Positions 1 through 8,243 are shown, counted from the stretch's first letter. The stretch is 13,652 nucleotides of DNA from Gammaproteobacteria bacterium (GCA_022822245.1 JAJECB010000198.1:1-13652), one strand, 5' to 3'. Program-made: numbers and translations. Notes: generated by a model not told the origin, from the letters alone.

Positions 1-415
1 GGACCGTCTCCCCGTCGTACGCGGTGCGCTCGCCGGTGAACAAGTGGCGCCTGAGCTCCACCGTCTCGCGCACCCGGGTCAGGGGCTTGCGAAACTCCAT
101 CCCGTACCACCGCTCGATCATGGTCTGGCTGGAGGAGCCGACCCCGAGGACCACCCGGTCCGGCGCGATGTGCGAGAGGGCGACCGCCGACGCGGCGAGC
201 ACCGCGGGGGGACGGTTGAAGACCGGGACGATGCCGAGGCCGATCCGCACGCGGCTCGTGCGCGCTCCGATGGCGGCGGCCGCGGTGAGGGCGTCCATCC
301 GCCCGTTGCCGTCCGTCATCCAGATGCTCTCGAATCCTTCCGCCTCGGCCTGGACCGCGTTGTCGATGGGGTTCCAGTCGCCCGGATAGCCCATCACGTT
401 GATTCCGATCTTCAT
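1..415 (-). CDS. LLM-class (luciferase-like) flavin/F420-dependent oxidoreductase, N-terminal part
   Basis: This is the N-terminal 138 residues of a luciferase-like monooxygenase-family protein; the gene leaves the window at its left edge, and full members are usually about 300-350 residues. The start MKIGINVMGY, the segment EAEGFESIWMTD (about residues 24-35), RVRIGLGIVPVFNRPP (56-70) and the run APDRVVLGVGSS (84-95) followed by ERWYGMEF are the usual beta-strand and loop order of the family's TIM barrel. Such enzymes use reduced FMN or reduced F420 to oxidise or reduce small organic substrates; the sequence here does not tell which cofactor or substrate. The ATG (413-415) overlaps the stop of the antiporter gene (ATGA), and GAGAGG lies five bases upstream, so the start is well supported and translation is probably coupled to the gene before it. 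Family assignment is firm, specific function open. Confidence 0.85.
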   Translation of the reverse strand, partial: MKIGINVMGYPGDWNPIDNAVQAEAEGFESIWMTDGNGRMDALTAAAAIGARTSRVRIGLGIVPVFNRPPAVLAASAVALSHIAPDRVVLGVGSSSQTMIERWYGMEFRKPLTRVRETVELRRHLFTGERTAYDGETV

Positions 416-2187
416 GAATTCCTCTCGATGGTGGTGATGGTGATGGTGATGGTGGTGGTGGACATGGGTATTGGTTCGAAGCCGGCGCTCGAAGCCTCGC
501 GGAGAGCGAGATACCCGAGCACGAGGGCGAGAAGGAGCGCGATGAGGACGTTGCGCACCATCGTGTCGATGGGGGGCGCGGCGGCGAGGATCCCTTCCGG
601 ACGGAAGGGGTGGAGCACCGCGTCCGCGGCGCGGGCGACCCGCGCGACGAGTCCGCTGCGGCCGGCGAGGATCGGGGCGAACAGGCGTCCGGCGAGGCCC
701 GCCGCCGAAGAGCCCCCGCCCCCCGGGCGCCAGAGCCGATCGACGTCCAGGGTGACGGTGAGGGTCCGCTGCATGATCGGCAGCAGCAGGAAGAACGCAA
801 GCCCGGAGAAGAGGAGAAGCTGGAGCGCGTTCACGACGTGGGGAGCGGTGTACGGGGCGTAGTCGACGGGGAACGGAAGCAGCCGGTAGAGGGGCTCGGG
901 CCAGATCCCGATTCCGATGCAGAGGGCAGCGAAGAGGACCATGGCCGCGCGCATGTTCCAGGGCGGATCGGGGGGCCGGAGCCCCGAGTCCTTCTGGAAG
1001 AAGACGAACCAGGGGAACTTGATGCCCGCGTGCAGGAACACCCCCGCCGAGGCGGCCATGAGGAGGAACCACGTGACGGCGAGCGCCTCGTCGGTTGCCG
1101 CCTGTGCAATCATCGACTTGCTGACGAAACCGGAGGTGAGGGGGAAGGACGATATGGACAGCGCCCCGATCGTCCCGCAGAGGGTCGTCAAGGGCATGGT
1201 CCGGAAGAGCCCCCCGAGATCGGTGCACTTCCGCCGCCCCGTCATGTACAGCACCGAGCCTGCCGACATGAGGAGCAGCGCCTTGTAGATGATGTGGGTG
1301 AAGGCGTGGGCGGCGGCGCCGTTCAGGGCCATCTCGGTGCCGATCCCGACCCCCGCGACCATGAACCCCACCTGGTTCACGATGCTGTAGGCGAGGATCC
1401 GGCGCATGTCATTCTCGAGGAGGGCGTAGATGATCCCGTAGAAGATCATGAAGAGCCCGATCCACACGAGCGCCTCGGTCCCCGGGAAGCCCCGGATGAG
1501 GACGTACACCGCCGCCTTGGTGGTGAACGCGGAGAGAAACACCATGCCGCTCCACGACGCCTCGGGGTACGCGTCCGCGAGCCACGCCGAAAGCGGGGGG
1601 GCGGCGGCGTTGACGAGCACCCCGGCGAGCATGAGCCACGTGCCCCAGGAGTCCGCCTCCATCGCGCCGAACGCGAGGGAGCCGGTCTCCGAGACGTGGA
1701 GGAGCACACCGGCCATCAGGAACGCGCCGCCCAGCATGTGGACGACGAAGTAGCGCCCGGCCGCCCGGAGCGCTCCGTCCCCGCCCGCCGCGATCAGCAC
1801 CCCCGTCGACGCGAGGGCCATCAGCTCCCAGAAGACGAACAAGGTGAGGAGGTCGCCCGCGAACGCCACCCCGATCGCGCTTCCCGCGTAGATGGAGGCA
1901 CAGGCGAGCTCGAGGGTGCGGCTCTGGTTGAGGGCGAAGAGCGCGCCCGCGAAGCCCATGATCGCGAAGATGGTGGCGAAGAGCCGCGCGAGGGCGTCCA
2001 CCTTGACGGGGACGAGCTCGTAGCCGTGCACCGTCCAGGTGGGCGCCGCGCCGCCGGGGAGGCTCCACACGAGGGCGAGGGTGGCGACGGGAAGCGCGAG
2101 GAGAAACGCGGCCCGGAGCCGGGGCGGCACGAAAGGCAGGACGAACCCGCCCGCGATGAGGACGAGGGCCGGCGGGAAATCAGTCAT
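412..2187 (-). CDS. MrpD/MnhD-like proton-conducting antiporter subunit
   Basis: This 591-residue membrane protein belongs to the family shared by Mrp antiporter subunits A/D and complex I subunits L/M/N, which move protons or sodium across the inner membrane. It consists almost wholly of hydrophobic helices, about 14 by eye. The key charged residues are present: Glu121 in FVFWELMAL, Lys224 in FTTKAAVYVLIRG, Lys302 in HIIYKALLLMSAG and Lys357 in TSGFVSKS. The C-terminal part after about residue 480 is a Gly/Ala/Arg-rich linker followed by one more helix (about 544-562) and a Thr/Ile microsatellite tail. The start is ATG at 2185-2187, which overlaps the previous gene's stop by eight bases (ATGACTGA); a longer in-frame start at 2382 would only add a shadow of that gene. 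No other Mrp subunits (A, B, C, E, F, G) are visible here, so it either pairs with distant partners or works with the small membrane protein upstream. It could equally be called an NuoL/M/N-like subunit. Confidence 0.88.
   Translation of the reverse strand: MTDFPPALVLIAGGFVLPFVPPRLRAAFLLALPVATLALVWSLPGGAAPTWTVHGYELVPVKVDALARLFATIFAIMGFAGALFALNQSRTLELACASIYAGSAIGVAFAGDLLTLFVFWELMALASTGVLIAAGGDGALRAAGRYFVVHMLGGAFLMAGVLLHVSETGSLAFGAMEADSWGTWLMLAGVLVNAAAPPLSAWLADAYPEASWSGMVFLSAFTTKAAVYVLIRGFPGTEALVWIGLFMIFYGIIYALLENDMRRILAYSIVNQVGFMVAGVGIGTEMALNGAAAHAFTHIIYKALLLMSAGSVLYMTGRRKCTDLGGLFRTMPLTTLCGTIGALSISSFPLTSGFVSKSMIAQAATDEALAVTWFLLMAASAGVFLHAGIKFPWFVFFQKDSGLRPPDPPWNMRAAMVLFAALCIGIGIWPEPLYRLLPFPVDYAPYTAPHVVNALQLLLFSGLAFFLLLPIMQRTLTVTLDVDRLWRPGGGGSSAAGLAGRLFAPILAGRSGLVARVARAADAVLHPFRPEGILAAAPPIDTMVRNVLIALLLALVLGYLALREASSAGFEPIPMSTTTITITITTIERNS
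428..461 (-). repeat. CAC/CAT trinucleotide microsatellite at the end of the antiporter gene
   Basis: On the minus strand this is a run of CAC and CAT triplets (33 bases, eleven triplets). In the antiporter frame it codes for an alternating Thr/Ile tail (TTTITITITTI). In the frame of the downstream LLM gene it would code for eleven consecutive histidines ending five codons (Arg-Glu-Glu-Phe-Met, the last being the start) before and at that gene's ATG, but no start codon lies upstream in that frame. The tract sits directly before the Shine-Dalgarno sequence of the LLM gene. Such repeats can change length by slippage; here a change in whole triplets would alter only the antiporter tail. Confidence 0.8.
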
Positions 2188-2533
2188 GGGGCCGGCCCTC
2201 GCCCCGCGCCTCTTCCGCGGCCGGTTCCGCGGGCGCCGCGGACCCCTCCTCGTACCAGGTGTCCGGCCGCTTGAGGACCACCCCGAGACCCTTCGCGAAG
2301 AGCACCATCGCGACGCAGGTGCCGAGCCCGTACCAGGCGTAGAACCCGAAGGTGCCGTCGATCCCGAAACCAGGATGTGCATGGATCAGAAGGTCGCCGA
2401 GGACGAGGCCGGCGAGGACCGCCCCGAACCCGATCCAGAGCCCCCGCACGGTGCCGGGGCGCACCAGCGGGTGCACCGGCTCCCCGGGCGGGGCGACGGG
2501 CGGCGGGGCGCCGCTCTCGGGGACACGCCTCAT
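2180..2533 (-). CDS. Small two-helix membrane protein next to the MrpD-like gene
   Basis: A 117-residue protein with a proline-rich N-terminus (1-28), a first membrane helix at about residues 32-52 (LWIGFGAVLAGLVLGDLLI), a second at about 62-87 (FGFYAWYGLGTCVAMVLFAKGLG), then LKRPDTWYEEG and an Ala/Glu-rich cytosolic tail. It resembles small uncharacterised proteins that I recall being placed beside Mrp- or complex-I-like antiporter genes; I do not know a tested function. The start ATG (2531-2533) overlaps the stop of the low-GC gene upstream (ATGA), and its stop overlaps the start of the MrpD-like gene by eight bases, so it is very likely made together with that subunit. A role as an accessory subunit of the antiporter is an inference from position and membrane topology only. 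Confidence 0.8.
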   Translation of the reverse strand: MRRVPESGAPPPVAPPGEPVHPLVRPGTVRGLWIGFGAVLAGLVLGDLLIHAHPGFGIDGTFGFYAWYGLGTCVAMVLFAKGLGVVLKRPDTWYEEGSAAPAEPAAEEARGEGRPHD

Positions 2534-2814
2534 CGCAAGTCGACCGCAATTCGCAACGCCTGGTCCCGAACGCTATCGGAAACCCGGGTTGCTGCGCTGA
2601 TCCTCTTCAGAGCATCCATGGAACGTCCCGCTCGAATTATTCGCCGCGCTGTCGAGGTCCGGCTCCGGCAGGATTTCTCCGTCCAACTCTCATTCCTGAA
2701 CAACAACTCGGCAACATCGACGGATTGCGACTCTTTCGAGAATTCGTGGAAGTACTTGACGAAACATCCCATGCCGACGGATTGCAACGCCCTGTCCAGT
2801 TGTTCGTCGTTCAT
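2530..2814 (-). CDS. Small conserved-looking hypothetical protein of lower GC
   Basis: A 94-residue soluble, mostly helical protein that begins MNDEQLDRALQSVGMGCFVK. It has a central basic segment (WTEKSCRSRTSTARRIIRAG, about residues 44-63) and ends in another helix. I do not recognise a named family, although the layout (short acidic start, a GMGCFVKYF segment, then TEKSC with regularly spaced Arg) resembles small hypothetical proteins found scattered in bacteria. The basic middle could bind nucleic acid, but no specific motif proves it. GC over 2581-2820 is about 54% by count, well below neighbours near 70%, with A/T-rich codons (AAT, GAA, TTT). GGAAG lies just before the ATG. It starts 33 bases after the carboxylase stop, and its own stop overlaps the next start (ATGA), so it sits inside the operon despite its unusual composition, which suggests transfer. 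Confidence 0.7.
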   Translation of the reverse strand: MNDEQLDRALQSVGMGCFVKYFHEFSKESQSVDVAELLFRNESWTEKSCRSRTSTARRIIRAGRSMDALKRISAATRVSDSVRDQALRIAVDLR

Positions 2815-2847
2815 TCTCTTCCGTTTCCCAAGGACCCACTACCACCC

Positions 2848-5800
2848 TCACCACGTGTCGATGCACGGGCGCTTCTTGCCCGTCCTGGGCTCGGGGGGCG
2901 GGCACGCCCGGAGCCCCTCCACGATCCAGCGCCGCGTGTCCGCGGGGTCGATGACGTCGTCGATCTCGAACACCGTCGCGGTGTTGAGCGCCTTCCCCTG
3001 CTCGTACATCGCGGCCACCATCTCCTCGTAGCGGGCCATCCGCTCCGCGGGGTCGTCGATCGCGGCGAGCTCCTTCCGGTACCCGAGCTTGACGGCGCCC
3101 TCCAGACCCATCCCGCCGAACTCCCCGGTCGGCCAGGAGACCGCGAAGAACGGGGCGTGGAAGCTCCCCGCGGCCATCGCCTGGGCACCGAGCCCGTAGG
3201 ACTTGCGGAGCACCACCGTGAACATCGGCACGGTGACGCTCGACCCCGTCACGTAGAGCCGGCAGCAGTGTCGGACGAGCGCGGTCTTCTCCGCCTCCGG
3301 ACCCACCATGTTGCCGGGGGTGTCGCAGAGACACAGGATGGGGATGTCGAAGGCGTCGCAGATCTGCATCATGCGCGCCGCCTTGTCGGCGCCGTCGCTG
3401 TCGACCGCGCCCGCGAGGTGGATCGGATTGTTGGCGACGAGGCCGATCGGCCGACCCTCGACGCGGATGAAGGCGGTCACCATGCCGGGTCCGAACTCGC
3501 GCTTGAGCTCGAGGATCGATCCCTCGTCCGCGAGCACCTCGATGACGCGGCGCACGTCGTGGATCCGGAGCCGGTCCTCGGGAACCGCGTGACGAAGCCG
3601 CCGCTGGTCGGCGCACGTCCAGTCGTCCACCGCGCCCTGGAAGTACGAGAGGTACCGTTTCGCGGCGACCACCGCTTCCGCCTCGTCCTCGACCGGGATG
3701 TCCACGACCCCGTTCGGGACCTGGACGTCCATCGGCCCCACCTCCTCGGGCCGGAACACCCCGAGTCCCCCGCCCTCGATCATCGCGGGGCCCCCCATGC
3801 CGATGTTGGCGTTCCGGGTCGCGATCACCACGTCGCAGCAGCCGAGCACCACCGCGTTGCCCGCGAAGCACCGCCCGGAGGCGATGCCGACGAGAGGCAC
3901 GAGGCCGCTCAGCCGCCCGAGAAGATGGAAGGCGGGGATGTGCAGGTCCGCCGCGAAGACGATGTCGGTGTCGCCGGGCCGCCCTCCCCCGCCCTCGGCG
4001 AAGAACACCATCGGGAGGCGCCACTTCTCGGCGAGGGCGAACATCCGGTCCTTCTTCTGGTGGTTGAACTTCCCCTGGGTGCCGGCGAGGACGGTGTAGT
4101 CGTAGGCCATCACGAGGCAGCGCGCCCGCTCGTCCCCGAACAGGTGCCCGTTGACGCGGCCGATTCCGGCCACGAGCCCGTCCGCGGGGGTGCGGCGCAC
4201 CAGCTCGTCCATGGAGTGGCGCTGGCGCCGGGCCGCGACCACGAGGGCGCCGTACTCGATGAAGGAGCCCTCGTCCACGAGGTCGTCCACGTTCTCGCGG
4301 GCGGTCCGCTGCCCGGTGCGCCGGCGCCGCTCGACCGCGTCCGGGCGCCGGTCGTCGCGGGTGAGGGCCTGGCGCTCCAGCACTTCCCCGAGGTCCGGGC
4401 GGATCGCGTCGAGGTCGAGATCTTCCCCTTCACCGGCGTCCGGCGGCGCCACCTCCCCCTCGTCGAGCACGAGGAGCGGGCTCCCTTCCGCGACCGTGTC
4501 GCCCTCGCGGACCACGAGGCGCCGGACCCGGCCGCTCCGCTCCGCCGCGATCACGTGCTGCATCTTCATCGCCTCCATGACGAGCAGCTCGCGACCGAGG
4601 TGGATGGGGTCGCCCTCGCCGACGAACATCTCGAGCACCGTGCCCTGCATCGGGGCGAGTATCGCGCCTGGCTCCACCACCCCCGGCGCGGGGTCGGACG
4701 CCCGGTCCCCCCCCGGACGGCGTCCCGGGACGGCCCGGCTCGCCGTCCTTCCCGTGCGCGAGCACCGCGAGCGGGTCCGCCGCGTCCACCTTCGTCCCGG
4801 CGAGCACCGCGGCCGCGGCCTGCGTTCCGTCCCCGGCCGGTGGGGCGGCGCCGGGCGCGGACGGGGGCTCCGCGCCGTCACTGTCCACGAGGGCCGCGAG
4901 GTTCGTCTCCACGAACCCGGTATGGAGGCGGCCGGCCACGACCTCGGGGTGGGCGAGGAGGTTCCGGAGAAAAGCGATGTTGGTCGCGACCCCGGCGAGG
5001 CGGAACTCGCCGAGGGCCCGCCGGAGCTTGGCCGTAGCTGCCGCAAAGGTGTCCGCCCCGGCCGCGCCGCCCGTTCTGTCAGTCCGCACCACCACCTTGG
5101 CGATGAGGGAATCGAAGCCCGGGTGCGGGGCGTATCCCGCGTAGCCGCTCGTGTCCACGCGCACCCCGGGGCCGGTTGGCGGCTCGAACCCGTCGATGAC
5201 CCCGCCCGCCGGGCGCACCGTCCCGTCCGGTTGAAGGGACTCGAGGTTCACCCGCGCCTGCACCGCGAAGCCGCGGCCGGGGACGCCGTTCCGCTCCCCG
5301 GGGAGCGGCCCGCCCCCCGCGAGCTCGAGCTGGAGCCGGACGAGGTCGACCCCCGCGAGCTCCTCGGTCACCGTGTGCTCGACCTGGATCCGCGGATTGG
5401 CCTCGATGAAGTACGCGCCGCCCGCCTCGTCCACCAGGAACTCGAACGTCCCGAGGTTCGCGAAACGGGCCTCCCGGGCGAGCGAGAGAGCGGCGGCGAC
5501 GATCCGGTCGCGGAGTCCGGGATCGAGGTTCGGGGCGGGCGCAATCTCGACGACCTTCTGGCGCCGCCGCTGGAGGCTGCACTCGCGCTCGCCGAAGTCG
5601 ACGACCGCGCCGGTGCCATCGCCCGCCACCTGGACCTCGACGTGCCGGGCCCGCTCGACGAGGCGTTCGACGTAGAGAGCGTCACGGCCGAAAGCGCGCC
5701 GGGCCTCGTCGCGGCAGCGCGGCCACGCGCGCTCGAGCGCCGCGGCGTTCCGGACGGCGGACATCCCGCGGCCGCCACCGCCCCCCGCCGCCTTGATCAT

Positions 5801-6271
5801 GACCCCGCCCCCGTCCTCCCCGAGGGAGAGCAGGAACTCGCGGGCGGCCTCCAACCCGCCCTCGACCGAAGTCCCCGGGAGGATCGGCACCCCGCACCGC
5901 TTCGCGAACGCCCGCGCCCGGGCCTTGTCCCCGAAGAGCTCGAGGGTCTCCGGGGCCGGTCCGACGAAGATGATGCCGCGTTCCGCGCAAGCCCGGGCGA
6001 AGTCCGCGTTCTCGCTCAGGAACCCGTACCCGGGGTGGACGGCGTCGCAGTCCGCGCGCTCCGCCGCCCCGAGGACCACCGCCTGGTCGAGGTAGGCGGC
6101 GGCGCCCCGCCCCGGGAGCGTCTCCACCTCGTCCGCCCGCGCCGCGTGGAGGGACCCCGCGTCGTCCTCGGAGCACACCGCCACCGAAGCGAGGCCGAGC
6201 TCCGCCGCGCTCCGCGCCACGCGGATCGCGATCTCCCCCCGATTGGCGATGAGGACGCGCCTGAGTCCCAT
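2848..6271 (-). CDS. Single-chain acyl-CoA carboxylase (BC-BCCP-CT), frame broken at a G8 run
   Basis: Read across one frame change, this gene codes for about 1140 residues in the order biotin carboxylase, biotin carrier, carboxyltransferase, as in single-chain long-chain acyl-CoA carboxylases (LCC type). Such enzymes carboxylate acyl-CoA with ATP and bicarbonate. The BC domain (1 to about 460) shows LIANRGEIAIRV, the Gly-rich ATP loop KAAGGGGGRGM (160-170), ERECSLQRRRQKVVE and IEANPRIQVEHTVTEE (289-304). The carrier has VMEAMKM; its biotinyl Lys (codon 4564-4566) is residue 569 of the joined chain. The CT part shows IASGRCFAGNAVV, EEVGPMDVQV and CDTPGNMVGPEAEK and ends KKRPCIDTW. The ATG at 6269-6271 has AGGACGGG upstream. 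The BC frame runs on to a stop at 4430, but past residue 519 or so it is a nonsense shadow of the carrier. Removing one base in the run at 4707-4714 restores one frame. Acyl chain preference cannot be read from sequence. Confidence 0.88.
4707..4714 (-). other. Homopolymer frame-change site (G8 on the coding strand)
   Basis: Eight consecutive C on the plus strand (eight G in the gene) lie exactly where the carboxylase changes frame, in the linker between the biotin carboxylase and biotin carrier domains. Upstream reading gives ...GRPGTPSGG; the good downstream frame begins GDRASDPAPGVVEPGAI. With seven G the two join without a gap. The shift needed is +1 (or -2), not -1. The site may be a sequencing or assembly slip, a true mutation, a phase-variable tract or a place where RNA polymerase slips. 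Confidence 0.8.
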
Positions 6272-6641
6272 GTCCCGTCCTGTCCGTCCGCCGGACCCAA
6301 CCTCCGATCATCGACGCACCGGCGCACGCGAAGCAACCTCCCCGTAGTACCCTTGTGCGAACCGATCGGACGGCGACACTAGCCGCTGCATATAGCCAGC
6401 GATCTGGAGAGCGAACTCCGCGACTTCGTCGAAAGGTGGAAGGTGGCCTCGGAAAGGCTCGAGGCCCTGCGACGGCGGGATCTGCGCGACGTCAATATGG
6501 CCCGCCACATCATGGCCCTGAACGGCGCGTTCGAGGCCACCCTCACGCGCCCAATCCGGAAAGGTTCCGGACTCGTGGAGCAACAGGCCGTCTTCTCCGG
6601 GATGAGAAGGGCGTCAAACACCGAATGAGTCGAGACTTCGT
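6272..6641. other. Intergenic stretch between hyuB and the acyl-CoA carboxylase
   Basis: This 370-base gap must hold the upstream control region of the carboxylase gene (minus strand), because the hydantoinase operon ends at 6642. I see no convincing -35/-10 pair or terminator. The sequence is somewhat less GC-rich near 6370-6400 and contains a plus-strand coding-like ORF, listed separately. A minus-strand ORF across 6308-6583 has no protein-like character and looks like the shadow of the plus-strand one. Confidence 0.5.
6443..6628 (+). CDS. Short helical hypothetical protein, possibly start-less remnant
   Basis: This is the only plus-strand ORF in the window that reads like a protein. From a GTG at 6443 it gives 61 residues, but the same open frame reaches back to 6383, and the sequence already looks coding there (ASDLESELRDFVERWKV). 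The protein is amphipathic and charged: LESELRDFVERW, SERLEALRRRDLRD, then MARHIMALNGAFEATLTRP, and a tail SGLVEQQAVFSGMRRA. Third codon positions are G/C-rich, as expected for coding DNA here. There is no ATG; an ATA at 6392-6394 stands exactly where a start would fit (before Ala-Ser-Asp-Leu), so the start may have been lost. AAAGGTGG lies just before the GTG. It is divergent from the carboxylase and convergent with hyuB. Family not recognised; it may be an active small gene using GTG or the remains of a longer one. Confidence 0.45.
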   Translation: MASERLEALRRRDLRDVNMARHIMALNGAFEATLTRPIRKGSGLVEQQAVFSGMRRASNTE

Positions 6642-8243
6642 TCAGGTGTAGCCGAGGGTACGGTCGCGGGCTTCTGCGGACGGGTCGCGGTCGGCGGGGG
6701 GGCCGTGGCCGCCGCCCCCCGGGGTCCGCAGGGTCACGACGTCGCCCGGCTGGAGCACGTGCTGGACTTTCGGATCGACGGGCATGTCGTTGATCTCGAC
6801 CGCTCCGGTCGCGCCCGCTCCGCCGCCGCCGATCCCCTCGGCGGGGATCCGGACCCGCTCGGCGGAGAGGAACGCCACCGTCGGGGTCGGCGAGGTGTTC
6901 AGCATCTGGATCTCCTGACCGAGGCCGCCCCGGTGGCGCCCCGCGCCGCCGCTCCCCGGGACGAGCCCCCGACTGAGCACCCGGAGCGGGCTCAGCTTCT
7001 CGATGACCTCGGTCGGGGTCGAGGAGATGTTGCTCGGCCAGCTCAGGCAGCTCTCGCCGTCGCCCGAAGCCGTGGCGCCCATCCCGCCGTTGAAGAAGAA
7101 GAGGTTCGAGAACGGCTTCCCCGCCTCGTCGACCCCCGCCTGGGTGATGGACCAGAGGGGGGAGCCGGCCATCGCCATCACCCGCTCCGGGATCGCCCCG
7201 GCGAGCGCGGCGAGGGCGAGGCTCGGGATGAAGTGCCCGGTGAGGGCCCGGGACACGACGGGGGCGGGATAGACGGGATTGACGAGGGAGCGCTCCGGCG
7301 CCCGCACCGTCACCGCCTCGAGCGCACCGCCGTTGTTGGGGACCTCGGGGGCGGCCACGCACTTGATCGCGTAGGCGGACATCGCCTCGGTGTAGCAGAG
7401 GGGCAGGTTGATCGCCCGGTCCACCTGGGGAGAGGTGCCCGCGAAGTCGAACTCCGCCCGCTCGCCCGCAATCGTCAGCGCGAGCTCGATGCGGAGCGGC
7501 TCGTCGAAGCCGTCCGTCTCGAGGGCGGCGCGGTGGCAGCCGTCGGGGATGGTGCGGATCGCGCTTCGCATCGCCGCCTCGGTACGGCCGCGGATCTCGT
7601 TCGAGAGCCCGTCGAGCGACTCCATTTCGTACTCGCGGGCGAGCGAGAGAAGCCGCGATTCCATGAGACCGAGGGCGGTGACCTGGGCCCAGAGATCGCC
7701 CGCGGTGAGCTCGGGGGTCCGGACGTTGCGTGCGAGGATCCGGAACAGGGTCTCGTCCGGGCGTCCCGCCGCGATGAGCTTCAGGATCGGGATCTGGAGC
7801 CCTTCCTCGAAGATCTCGCGCGCCTCCGGGGAACGGACCCGGCCCCCGATGTCCGGCGCGTGGGCGGTGCTCGCCGCGAACCCGAGGAGCGCGCCACCGA
7901 GAAAGACCGGCTTCGCGACGCAGATGTCGGGGAGGTGCCCGGTGCCCATCCACGGGTCGTTGGTGACGAGGACGTCGCCGGGAGCGAGCGTCTCCGGCGG
8001 GAACTCGTCGAGGAAGTGGCGCACGGTGCGCGGCAGGGTGCTGATGAAGGAGGGGATGCTGTCCGTCGCCTGGGCGATGGAGCGGCCTTGCGCGTCGGTG
8101 AGAACGCAGGAGAAATCATGGGACTCCCGGACGATCGTCGAGAACGAGGTCCGGACGAGGGCCGCCGCCGCCTCGTCGGTGATGGAGATGAGCCGGGTCC
8201 AGAGGACCTCGAGGCTCGCCGCGTCGAGCGGGCGCGCGCTCAC
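6642..8243 (-). CDS. hyuB: Hydantoinase B / N-methylhydantoinase beta subunit (HyuB family)
   Basis: A 533-residue HyuB-family protein, normal length for the family. Its signature NDPWMGTGHLPD lies at residues 95-106, followed by the long conserved body (INLPLCYTEAMSAYAIKC, VPNNGGALEAVTV, NPVYPAPVVSRALTGH) and the usual glycine-rich end LRTPGGGGHGPP. HyuB works with HyuA as an ATP-dependent cytosolic amidohydrolase that opens hydantoin-type rings; close relatives act on oxoproline or carboxylate ketones. The start is a GTG (8241-8243) that overlaps the hyuA stop (GTGA), as expected for two subunits made in fixed ratio; longer in-frame starts reach into hyuA and give only shadow sequence. No third (gamma) subunit of the acetone carboxylase type is present, which favours a hydantoinase over a ketone carboxylase. 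The substrate is not known. Confidence 0.92.
   Translation of the reverse strand: MSARPLDAASLEVLWTRLISITDEAAAALVRTSFSTIVRESHDFSCVLTDAQGRSIAQATDSIPSFISTLPRTVRHFLDEFPPETLAPGDVLVTNDPWMGTGHLPDICVAKPVFLGGALLGFAASTAHAPDIGGRVRSPEAREIFEEGLQIPILKLIAAGRPDETLFRILARNVRTPELTAGDLWAQVTALGLMESRLLSLAREYEMESLDGLSNEIRGRTEAAMRSAIRTIPDGCHRAALETDGFDEPLRIELALTIAGERAEFDFAGTSPQVDRAINLPLCYTEAMSAYAIKCVAAPEVPNNGGALEAVTVRAPERSLVNPVYPAPVVSRALTGHFIPSLALAALAGAIPERVMAMAGSPLWSITQAGVDEAGKPFSNLFFFNGGMGATASGDGESCLSWPSNISSTPTEVIEKLSPLRVLSRGLVPGSGGAGRHRGGLGQEIQMLNTSPTPTVAFLSAERVRIPAEGIGGGGAGATGAVEINDMPVDPKVQHVLQPGDVVTLRTPGGGGHGPPADRDPSAEARDRTLGYT

Noticed and set aside
610..2274. Plus-strand ORF of 554 codons opposite the MrpD-like gene
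   Set aside because: Highly charged, motif-free translation of the complement of membrane-helix codons.
2188..2382. N-terminal extension of the MrpD-like protein to a start at 2382
   Set aside because: The extra 65 residues are Arg/Ser/Gly-rich shadow of the two-helix membrane protein; the ATG at 2187 gives a normal membrane-protein N-terminus.
4707..4714. Classical programmed -1 ribosomal frameshift at the G8 run
   Set aside because: The downstream frame needs +1 or -2; a -1 slip would not reach it, and no X XXY YYZ site with a clear downstream structure was seen.
2377..5037. Very long plus-strand ORF (886 codons) opposite the acyl-CoA carboxylase
   Set aside because: Its product is a Pro/Arg/His-rich sequence without family motifs, and it is the complement of conserved minus-strand domains; long antisense frames are expected at this GC.
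4715..5046. Separate carboxyltransferase gene starting at 5046
   Set aside because: The first 120 or so residues are shadow of the BC C-terminal linker; the real coding frame there is the BC frame, so a frame change within one gene explains the data better than two genes.
4151..6382. Plus-strand ORF of 743 codons over the biotin carboxylase domain
   Set aside because: Low-complexity Arg/Ala/Pro/Ser composition and complementary to well-conserved BC motifs; a shadow frame.
6308..6583. Minus-strand ORF of 91 codons in the hyuB-carboxylase gap
   Set aside because: Composition has no domain-like pattern, and the opposite strand reads far more like protein.
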